From positions 467,785-531,784 of the forward strand of contig NW_003314353.1 of NCBI RefSeq assembly GCF_000143415.4: a stretch of 64,000 nucleotides of DNA, read 5' to 3'. The position numbers were made by a program, and so were the translations under genes. Shown here piece by piece: positions 26,691 through 35,210 of this stretch; the stretch's first letter is position 1, and the number at the start of each line of letters is the position of its first letter. The notes under the pieces were generated by a model. It worked only from the letters and a program-made list of their open reading frames with translations. It did not search any database and was not told where the DNA came from. Source of the DNA: Selaginella moellendorffii (taxonomy: Eukaryota; Streptophyta; Lycopodiopsida; Selaginellales; Selaginellaceae).

Positions 26691-27812
26691 TCGGAACCGA
26701 GACCGAGACCGAGGCCGAGGCCGAGACCGAGCCCGAGCCCGAGTCCGAGTCCGAATCCGAGTCCGAGTCCGAGTCCGAGTCCGAGTCCGAGTCCGAGTCC
26801 GAGTCCGGAGCCTGAGAGGGTGAAAGCCCAAAGCGTTCGTCTCCCAGACCCTGGGGGGTTTGGTGAGCTCCAAAAGTATAGTAGGGGGGAGGACTGCAGT
26901 GGAGCCAGTTTGGCCAGGAAAGGCCAGTTTGGCCCAGGAAGGCTGGACCCAGTGTTGGGTGAGGAGCTGCCCACTGGGAAGTCCAAGACTAGAGTGAACA
27001 CAGACCGACAAGTGGGGTAGCTTGGTGAAGTGTTCAAGAGCCGGCTCTAGTTCCCCCGGGAGATCGACTGGCTGATGCTCCCAGTCCAAGTGTGGGTGGC
27101 ACTACCTACTTGGATACCTGTTGTGGCTCAACGGAACCTCGCTCTAAGCCCATGGCTAGAGCACCTAAAGGCGAAAGGCGAGGAGAGTACCCAGGTGGCT
27201 TGCGTAAGGCCACGGTGTTCCGAAATGTTGTCCCAAAGGCCCAGACTGTGGAGAGGAAGAGGCGCAGTCCTCTGGGGTAGTGACCAAGGACACAGTCGTG
27301 TGGTGAGGAAGTCCCAGAGGACCGTGGGACTTAGTGGTCGGGCCTGTGGGTCTCGATCCAGTGGCAGTGTTGGCAAACACGGCCAGGGGCAGAAAGGGAC
27401 TTAGTGGGGACTGACAGAGGGATATTGGGGAAGGCTATTCCCCTTGTCGGTGGGCATCCTAAGGATGCTAAGGAGTGGATCTGAGATGACCACTCACGGA
27501 TGGTTTGCTTAGTCTTGGAGAGCCAAGACTGTGATGCAAGTGGTAGTGGACTACCAGTGTGGCAAAGGTGATTGGGCATGGCCTTAGCGTAACGGGCTGC
27601 TATGTCGGTGGTACCTTTGAGTGTCGGTCATGGGATCGGACACGTGGAGCACTTGGACCAAGTGCAAATGTTGAGTGGCATGGATGCCATTCTCGGGGCT
27701 AGCAAGTCCCAAGTCCTGGATTGGACTTATGGAGGTTGTGAACGAGACTCCTCCAAGTGGTCGGAGGTGTGGTTAAGTGACTAAAGTAGAATGGAAAAAT
27801 TAATCGCTTACA
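25961..27812 (+). repeat. 5' LTR of the LARD
   Basis: Runs TG...CA. It carries a 12-nt-based minisatellite and hexamer arrays in the first half and a hairpin-rich second half. It is 48 bp longer than the 3' LTR, mainly through repeat-number change in the minisatellite. Confidence 0.93.
26190..26815 (+). repeat. Minisatellite and hexamer array in 5' LTR
   Basis: 26190-26640 is built from 11-12-nt units such as GAGTCCGAAGTG, GAGTCCGAGATG and GACCCGAGATG. 26640-26735 is mostly GAGACC hexamers, and 26735-26810 mostly GAGTCC hexamers. Periods that are multiples of three or six leave all six frames open, producing spurious Arg-Ser, Gly-Leu and Glu-Ser repeat proteins. Confidence 0.95.
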
Positions 27813-27814
27813 AT

Positions 27815-27827
27815 TTGGTATCGGAGC
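27815..27827 (+). promoter_or_regulatory. LARD primer-binding site
   Basis: TTGGTATCGGAGC, two bases after the LTR, is complementary in type to the initiator Met-tRNA 3' end. It is identical over 13 bases to the Copia primer site at 9711-9723. Confidence 0.85.
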
Positions 27828-30287
27828 TGTTCCTTAGTCCGACTTTTATTGGTGCTCAAGTATATCATCACTAGTGTTGGCATCGGAAGGTCCGAGGAGT
27901 GGGCCTATCCTTGAGGAGTAGCAAGTCGGGAAGACATGGCTCTCCATTACAGTTCATGTGTGAACTTGTAGACGAGGTGGTGGATAGAAAAGGGCCAATA
28001 ATGGAACGACTTTGGGATCTTGGGAACAGTGCAAGGTTTTCCTCATTGAGTTGAGGATGTGATCCGGATGAGCATTTGTCTCAGCAAATTGGCTAAGGTT
28101 GTTGTGGTAAACAACTAAAGCTGGGATCACGGGAAAGATAGAGACTCCAAAACAATAAAGGAGTCACAAGATTATCCTCATATAGTTGAGGTTGGTGCTC
28201 ATGAATGTGAGACCAGAGGTAATGACCGTGGGAGGTTAAATACGGAAGAGGACTCAAGTCCTTGAAATGGTAGCCGGGGCTACCTTTAATAAATGCTGGA
28301 ACAACCCAAGGAGTTGGGGGGTGTACTTAGAGATGAGTGGTATTCTCATCGCATGGACAAGTAGTCCTAAGGGGCAAAAGTTGCCCCCAGAGAACAAAAT
28401 CAAGTGTCGGAGTAACACTTGTGAAAATAGTCCTTTTGAGTAGGACAGGAATGCAGGAAGTGTATTCCAGTGAGCTAGTGCCTCACAAGTGGGACCTTCC
28501 GGGTCTGTGGATGAACCAAGTCCAAAACTGTTGGATGACTCAAGTAGAGTCAAGGAAAGGTCCTAAAAGGACTGATTGAAGCATTTGGACTGAGGTGTGT
28601 TGTACCCCATGAAGGATGGGGGGGGGGATCATAGGATCCAAGGATGGGAACTGAGGGTATCTCATCGATGGCAAAATGTGCCATGCTAAAGTTATGGGAA
28701 AGGTGTTCCCAGAAGAAAACAACTTTGACACAAAGTTGTGTGTGACCTCTATGGTGCAGTGCTAACGGATGGTTGGCATGAGAAAGAGCGGGGTTGGTCT
28801 TGGCAAAGACTTAAACACGAAGGGGAAGTGTCATAGAGGTAGGCTCGTGGAGCCGATGGTGTGGAGACACCAAATGTGCCAAGGTGTAATACCTTGAGGC
28901 TATGTTGGTGGGTTCATGAGAACCCCTTGCCAAAGGAATCCCAATGGAAATGGGAATGGCATAGCCTAAGCCGTAGAGCATGCAATTGGAGTGTGGTGAC
29001 CCAGATAATGATGGAGGTATGAAAGCACCAAGCAATGAGTTGTAGGACTTGACAACTATGAGGCAACTAAGCAAGAGGTGCAAAATAACTGGCTAAACGG
29101 GTAGAGGGTAGCTACCCAAGACTTCTAGCATAGGGAAGTCAGATATACCCTTACGGGGGATAAGTTGCTTATGTTGCGATATAGTAAGTCAATGTCATAA
29201 AAGGAAATACTCATTGTCAAGAAAGCCATCATTGGGACACCCGAACACTCTAGAACACCAGAAGGTGGTGTTTAATGTCGCGAGGGCAATGGATAAAGCC
29301 CAAGGGATTAAGTCCTTAGCGAATGATGGATAGAAGGTGCTATCCAAATGTCCAAGGTTGCGGAGACAGGAGAGGACTGTCTACCCAAGTTGGACAAAGC
29401 CAAAAATGGAATTTTGGCAAGGCTAGTGATGGGCATGTAAAGGCCCATAAGCAACAATGTAATCCCACTGTGTGGGATTATAAGATGAGCATACCCGGAT
29501 TGAGGAACCACTCCCTGGGCTATTGGGTAGGTTCATCCCTAAGAATACTTGCTAAGGCATGATAGAAAGTGCAAAGCTATCCTCCTGGTCTGGAGGAGAA
29601 TGACCAAAGGAAAGGTGTGAAGCCAAAAAGCAAGAAGTAAGGGGATAGAACCGAACCGTAGGAATCAAAGGGCATAACCAAGGTTGGTTATGCCAGCTGG
29701 GAGTGGAGAATCAAGTGGGGGCTCGAGGGTGTTGCCGCTAGCAACCGTGATGCCATGGAGAGTCTAAAATATGGAATTGTCCATGTTAGACTATGTGGCA
29801 TTTGGAAGGCTTGCAAAAAGGGAGGCCTTAGCAAGCTGAGGGACAGAGTTCCTTCAAGGTTCCCAAAGACGATTCTAGGTAGTTTAGTACCTAGAAAGGC
29901 CAAGTGTAAATGGTTCATGGAACGCGCGAAATCAGAGTGGCGCAGCAGAAGCGTGGTCTTGAAGCTTGCCATGAGGCAAGGCTATCAAGGTTAGGGAAGT
30001 AGTTCCCGAGTGTTCAAAGAGAGGGCTTTGAACGAAAGTCGATGGTCAAGGACTTTCACGCTTATGCAGGAACCATGTTACAGTGGTCGGAGGACTTGCC
30101 AAGCGAGATTGGCACGTCGGGGGAACAAATACCCTAGTTGAAGGTGATAACTTCAAAAAGGGGGGGGCCATGGGGCCGAGCATGGAGGAGTCCATGCATG
30201 ATCACAGACATGTCAAGTGAGAGGACTTGGCAGTGTGGAGGAACTAGGTTCCTAAACTGTAATCTGTAGCGCGCTTTAAAAATAAGT

Positions 30288-30409
30288 TGGTGCACCGGCG
30301 TGGGGAGTCACGCCAGGCATCTTGTGTGATGCCGTCCGTAGATGCATATACGGAGGTTGGGTTCGAGTCCCGACCCTCTAGTGCTTGGGTTCGAGTCCCA
30401 AATCACTAG
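30288..30409 (+). other. tRNA-like A-box/B-box and hairpin cluster in LARD
   Basis: TGGTGCACCGG (30288-30298) fits the Pol III A-box pattern TRGYNNANNNG. Two B-box matches GGTTCGAGTCC follow at 30360-30370 and 30388-30398. Between and around them are perfect hairpins GGCGTG/CACGCC (30297-30314), GGCATC/GATGCC (30316-30333) and TCCGTA/TACGGA (30335-30354), then two T-arm-like hairpins TTGGG-TTCGAGT-CCCGA (30357-30373) and TTGGG-TTCGAGT-CCCAA. The last is extended by CTAGTG/CACTAG (30378-30409). No 7-bp acceptor stem pairs the ends and no T-run terminator follows, so it is not an ordinary tRNA gene. Confidence 0.6.
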
Positions 30410-30427
30410 GGCGTGGTGATGGTTTGG

Positions 30428-30520
30428 AATATGAGGACACTCATATTTCGGTGGTCATGGACTCTCAGTGGGGAGACTGGTTTGGGCACACCGCCAAGCG
30501 AGGGATGCCTCGGAGTCGTG
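30428..30520 (+). ncRNA. Structured RNA domain, copy 1
   Basis: Hairpin AATATGAG-GACA-CTCATATT (30428-30447) is followed by a closing helix CATG(g)ACTC / GAGTCGTG (30456-30464 with 30513-30520). This encloses TTTGG/CCAAG (30481-30485, 30494-30498) and CGAGG-GATG-CCTCG (30499-30512). A second copy with the same layout follows 177 bases later. Not a known family to me; function unknown. Confidence 0.55.
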
Positions 30521-30604
30521 ATGCATGGTTAGATTGCTTAGTGTGAAAGCTCGGCATATCTAACTTGAACGCTTTGGTGCAAGTGGCACCAAGGACGTGG
30601 TGAG

Positions 30605-30702
30605 TGAGATGGGGACACCTAATCTCAGTTGCTATGGACCCTTGGCCGTAAGGGCTGGCTTGGGTGCACCGCCAAGTGTGGGGGATGCCCCCGGGGTCAT
30701 GG
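30605..30702 (+). ncRNA. Structured RNA domain, copy 2 with compensatory changes
   Basis: It has the same layout as copy 1: hairpin TGAGATGGG-GACA-CCTAATCTCA (30605-30627); closing helix CTATG(g)ACCC / GGGTCATGG (30632-30641, 30694-30702); CTTGG/CCAAG (30659-30663, 30672-30676); and GGGG-GATG-CCCC (30680-30691). Relative to copy 1, T-A becomes C-G in the closing helix, A-T becomes G-C in the GATG hairpin and in the GACA hairpin, and U-G becomes C-G in the CCAAG hairpin. The GACA and GATG loops are unchanged. Confidence 0.55.
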
Positions 30703-31903
30703 TCAACAACTTAAAAAGTCTAGGAGACTTAACACCTATTGGCAAACCTGTTAAGGTGCCAAGGTTAGATCACTAGGTGATCTTATGGCCAGAACAAGGA
30801 TGAGGTCCTTGTGAGGTTAAGGAACAAGGTTCCTAGTTCAAAGCATTGATTTGAACTATTGATAATGGTGTGGCTTGGTCAAGGTGACCAAGTGGGAAGG
30901 ACACCTAAGGAAATGAACTACGACAATACAATGGCATTGTGAGTTCAAAGTAGTCTCTAGGAGAGACCCATGGGAGGGTCACAAAGTTGGGCCGTGGAAG
31001 GGGCCCATAGCAGGAAATGCTAAAGAGACCTACTAGGGGTGAGCACCCTTTGGACTTGGCAAAGTGGAGCTTTGCCATGAAACCAAAAGAATACCTCAAG
31101 GAGGGAGGTAGTGATCCGGTGTTGCTTGATGCAACAATCAATGGATAGGAGCAAAAGATGAGTGGCCAAGATAGGGCCGTGGAATCCCTTGGAAGGAATC
31201 CAAGAGGCAAAGTTAGGCGAGGAACACTAATGTGTTGGACGCTAACAAATTGCGGGAAAGGAAGTGTGTTTCCAAGGAGGGATTCCGAAATGCTCCGATT
31301 TGGCGAAAGGGGAAGCTCCAAGGGAGGGAGCGGTAAGGTAGCCAAATGATAGGGCCATGAACAGCCCTAGCATAAAGTATGATAACTGGAACTTTGGCAC
31401 GAAATAGAAGAGAGGATGATGGTGTCCTCAAGTAGAGAACTTCCTAGGATGGGAAGTGGAGTTGCACAAAAGGTGCAAGGCAAGGTGTCGGAGACACCTA
31501 GGAAATTGACTCCAAGAAGTCAAAATTCAAAGTTCCAAAGTGCAAAGGTTATATCGATGGAAATTGAGACTACTCGAGAAAGAGTAGTGGGATTGACTTA
31601 GAGAAGGGTCTCTAAGAGGTTTAGCGGGAACTAAACCAATAAAAGGAGAGAACCACTACATGTGGTCCAATTAGTCTCTAAGTTGGAAAGACTACCCTCC
31701 TTAGAGGATGGGCAAGGCATGGTGAGCCTTTGGTGTCAAACCATTGAAGAATATGCAAAAGGCATGGTGAGCCTTCAATGTCAAACCCTTGACAAATATT
31801 GGCTAGGTGCCAAGGATGGAAATGGTAACACGTGCGGGTGTTACTTTATAAAATGGTTTACCGTTCGATGAGGACATCGAACTTCGTCTATGGGTGGTGG
31901 AGT

Positions 31904-32565
31904 TGTGAGACACAAAATCCCTAGGCCCCAAAGTGGAGCCGGAAGGGCGCCACATGGTAGTGGCCGAAGCGAGAGCCAAACGAGCGTAACACGTTTGGAC
32001 CAAAAGCTCCGACTTGAGAAGTCAAGAGCGGGAGTGGAACTCCCAATGAAGTGCTCGAGGAATGAGCACGAAGCGAGCAAAAGGCAAGGCTCCAAAAAGG
32101 GACCCAAAAGGACCAACACATGACACGTGGGAGTGTCCGAGATGGACTCGAGTTGGAGTCCGAAGTGGAGTCCGAGATGGACCCGAGATGGAGTCCGAGA
32201 TGGAGTCCAAAGTGGAGTCCGAGGTGGATCCGAGATGGACCCGAGTTGGAGTCCGAAGTGGAGTCCGAGATGGACCCGAGTTGGAGTCCGAAGTGGAGTC
32301 CGAGATGGACCCGAGATGGAGTCCGAGATGGAGTCCGAAGTGGAGTCCGAGGTGGACCCGAGATGGACCCGAGTTGGAGTCCGAAGTGGAGTCCGAGATA
32401 GACCCGAGATGGAGTCCGAGATGGAGTCCGAAGTGGAGTCCGAGTTGGACCCGAGATGGACCCGAGTTGGAGTCCGAAGTGGAGTCCGAGATGGACCCGA
32501 GATGGACCCGAGATGGAGTCCGAGATGGAGTCCGAGATGGAGTCCGAGATCGAGACCGAGACCGG

Positions 32566-32597
<32 letters not shown>

Positions 32598-33707
32598 TCG
32601 GAACCGAGACCGAGACCGAGGCCGAGGCCGAGACCGAGCCCGAGCCCGAGTCCGAATCCGAATCCGAGTCCGAGTCCGAGTCCGAGTCCGAGTCCGAGTC
32701 CGGAGCCTGAGAGGGTGAAAGCCCAAAGCGTTCGTCTCCCAGACCCTGGGGGGTTTGGTGAGCTCCAAAAGTATAGTAGGGGGGAGGACTGCAGTGGAGC
32801 CAGTTTGGCCAGGAAAGGCCAGTTTGGCCCAGGAAGGCCGGACCCAGTGTTGGGTGAGGAGCTGCCCACTGGGAAGTCCAAGACTAGAGTGAACACAGAC
32901 CGACAAGTGGGGTAGCTTGGTGAAGTGTTCAAGAGCCGGCTCTAGTTCCCCCGGGAGATCGACTGGCCGATGCTCCCAGTCCAAGTGTGGGTGGCACTAC
33001 CTACTTGGATACCTGTTGTGGCTCAACGGAACCTCGCTCTAAGCCCATGGCTAGAGCACCTAAAGGCGAAAGGCGAGGAGAGTACCCAGGTGGCTTGCGT
33101 AAGGCCACGGTGTTCCGAAATGTTGTCCCAAAGGCCCAGACTGTGGAGAGGAAGAGGCGTAGTCCTCTGGGGTAGTGACCAAGGACACAGTCGTGTGGTG
33201 AGGAAGTCCCAGAGGACCGTGGGACTTAGTGGTCGGGCCTGTGGGTCTCGATCCAGTGGCAGTGTTGGCAAACACGGCCAGGGGCAGAAAGGGACTTAGT
33301 GGGGACTGACAGAGGGATATTGGGGAAGGCTATTCCCCTTGTCGGTGGGCATCCTAAGGATGCTAAGGAGTGGATCTGAGATGACCACTCACGGATGGTT
33401 TGCCTAGTCTTGGAGAGCCAAGACTGTGATGCAAGTGGTAGTGGACTACCAGTGTGGCAAAGGTGATTGGGCATGGCTTTAGCGTAACGGGCTGCTATGT
33501 CGGTGGTACCTTTGAGTGTCGGTCATGGGATCGGACACGTGGAGCACTTGGACCAAGTGCAAATGTTGAGTGGCATGGATGCCATTCTCGGGGCTAGCAA
33601 GTCCCAAGTCCTGGATTGGACTTATGGAGGTTGTGAACGAGACTCCTCCAAGTGGTCGGAGGTGTGGTTAAGTGACTAAAGTAGAATGGAAAAATTAGTC
33701 GCTTACA
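31904..33707 (+). repeat. 3' LTR of the LARD
   Basis: A near-identical copy of 25961-27812 with a shorter minisatellite. Preceded by a purine-rich GGGTGGTGGAG (31892-31902) as probable polypurine tract and followed by the target copy CCTTT. Confidence 0.93.
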
Positions 33708-33712
33708 CCTTT

Positions 33713-35166
33713 ATGTGTTGCTATTTCCAATTTTTATGGGATGTGATTACACAATTTGTCTTGTTTTTAATGTTTTGCCATCTTTTATTGATATGGAGTG
33801 TAACCATGACATCGATTGGCGAACTATGGATGATACAGTCTAATTCTTGGAGAATGTTCAAGGATTAAATTTATGGGAAGACAATGTTTACGAGCTTGAT
33901 TGGATTTTAGATTGTTTTGATAAGTTTGATTATTATATAGATAGGTTTAGAGATGAAGTGGAGATTTTGCGGGGTAGATATTCAATTCTTCAATTTTTCA
34001 TCTGATCCTTTTTTTTACCTTTTTCTCTTTCTCAACCTTTTCTTATTTATCAGTTTGAGCCACCTTTTCATATTCCTAGTGTTCCTTCCTTATTTGTAAT
34101 ATTTCCTTTTTCTAACACATCAATTATTTTTATTGTTATAATTCTTATTCTCAGTCTAGTGTTGAGTTGAGTGTTTTCTATCCTCTTCATATTAAATTGA
34201 ATGTTAAGTATATGCATGAAGTTGAGAATCTTGTTTTTGTTTCATTAATAAAGTCTTTGATCAATTCTAGTGTTAAATATTCCCATGTTCCAAGAGTTAA
34301 GTCACTCTGGCTAGAGTTTCAAGTTGAGTGCATGTCCCTAATTGAGAGTGCCACTGAAAGCCTTTAATTTATTATTTTTGCTGAGGAGTTTATGTATTCC
34401 CTTAAGAGTATAGACATTATTATTAATTTTTTTGTCTCAAGTGTTGAGTAGTGCATTAAAGAGGTTGAGCAGTGTGAATCTTTTATTTATATTGTGGTGG
34501 CGGAAATATTTTATGATAGGAAGTCTCTTATTTTCCAAGCTTTGAGCACATATCTTTCTTTTAATTTCCTTTCTTTTTGTCTTTAACATTTTAATTTTCT
34601 TTTTCTTTAGAAGGAAGGGGTAGAGGGGATGGATGGGAGTACGACCCTAATGATGGAGTGAGGACAATCTATAGTGCACGTGGTTTTCACCCTTTATCCT
34701 ATGGTAATTTATTATAGGATAACCATGAAACAAAACCTAAGCCTTTCATATGCCACATGTTAGATGCCATGTGCCATATGCTACACGTCCAAGGATAGTG
34801 AAGTGAACCCAAGTTTCAGAGACTTAGGCCATTGAATGAAAGAATGGAGCTAAACTCTTAAGTATGGAGTAAAGGAGCAGAGGTACTAAAGCACAAAACG
34901 ACTTCTAAGTGTACAACCCAAAGAGCAAAGGGATACAAACACTTCAAGACTTAATAAAATCCAACACTACGGACTAAACGCAATTAAATACTATTAACAG
35001 AGATAGAATTAATATATTAACATGGAAAAACCATGCAAGTCAAATGATATGATTCTCTGCAACACTATCCAATAAAGCAAGCCTATCACTGATAAATCTT
35101 CATCAAGCGAAGCAAGTGTCAAAAGTCTTCGACAAAGTCTACAAGTAATCACTAATCAAAAACTTA
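33713..35166. other. Decayed AT-rich body of older element
   Basis: One 53-codon stretch (33848-34003) looks codon-like (DWILDCFDKFDYYIDRFRDE) but matches nothing I can name. 34615-34680 has a GGGGTAGAGGGGATGG purine tract. The rest is AT-rich. Confidence 0.4.
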
Positions 35167-35210
35167 TTTTAGGGTTTAAATTCTAAACCCTAAATCCTAA
35201 ACCCTAAAAT
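35167..35210. repeat. Short interstitial telomere-like repeat, head to head
   Basis: TTTTAGGGTTTAAA is followed at once by TAAACCCTAAA, ATCC and TAAACCCTAAAA. The plant telomere unit TTTAGGG occurs once on one strand and about three times in the opposite orientation, facing each other. Confidence 0.75.

Larger units (their letters stand above)
27828..31891 (+). other. LARD internal region: non-coding chain of short perfect hairpins
   Basis: Short inverted repeats with perfect stems follow each other nearly without gaps. Examples (left arm/right arm start) are GGTAGC 28269/28279, GGGGCAA 28371/28381, CAAGTGT 28401/28415, TGACTC 28536/28547, CCCCAT 28605/28616, ATGGCA 28668/28679, TGGGAA 28695/28706, ACAACTTTG 28719/28731, GCCAAAA 29399/29412, ATGGGC 29429/29443, TAATCCCA 29460/29473, GGCATAACC 29671/29686, CTAGGTA 29875/29888, GCATGGA 30180/30191, AATATGAG 30428/30440, AGTTCAAA 30835/30850 and TGGCAAAG 31057/31070. 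Eleven occur between 28332 and 28739 alone. The pattern is direct observation. That it reflects selection on RNA folding, for example for packaging or stability, is inference. Confidence 0.8.
25961..33707 (+). mobile_element. Large non-coding LTR retrotransposon derivative (LARD type)
   Basis: LTRs lie at 25961-27812 (1,852 bp) and 31904-33707 (1,804 bp). Both begin TGTGAGAC and end CTTACA, and are flanked by a perfect 5-bp duplication CCTTT (25956-25960 and 33708-33712). The primer site TTGGTATCGGAGC starts at 27815. The 4.1-kb internal region contains no long or plausible coding frame in any of the six frames; the longest is 146 codons of unremarkable composition. The LTRs differ at only a few sites outside the minisatellite (for example CTGGACC/CCGGACC, GGCTGATG/GGCCGATG, GCGCAG/GCGTAG, TGCTTAG/TGCCTAG, GGCCTTAG/GGCTTTAG), all transitions. 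It must borrow proteins from an autonomous partner. Confidence 0.93.

Noticed and set aside
25946-27089. Long open frames of Gly-Leu, Arg-Ser, Glu-Ser and Pro-Arg repeats on both strands (also 31841-32984)
   Set aside because: They are the six translations of a 12-nt minisatellite and GAGACC/GAGTCC hexamers inside an LTR. Repeat periods divisible by three keep every frame open, so there is no evidence of a protein.
30288-30409. A genuine tRNA gene
   Set aside because: A and B boxes and T-arm are present but no acceptor stem pairs and no T-run terminator follows.
30905-31345. 146-codon minus-strand frame in the LARD interior
   Set aside because: Low-information composition (Pro, Leu, Ser), no domain, antisense to the hairpin chain; consistent with a chance frame in GC-rich DNA.
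27828-31891. Retrozyme or hammerhead-ribozyme element as explanation of the structured LARD
   Set aside because: I could not find a CTGATGA...GAAA hammerhead core on either strand, and the LTRs are far longer than retrozyme LTRs.
27828-31891. CRISPR-like array because of regularly spaced palindromes
   Set aside because: The hairpin stems all differ in sequence. There is no repeated repeat unit or spacer structure, and the context is a plant retroelement.
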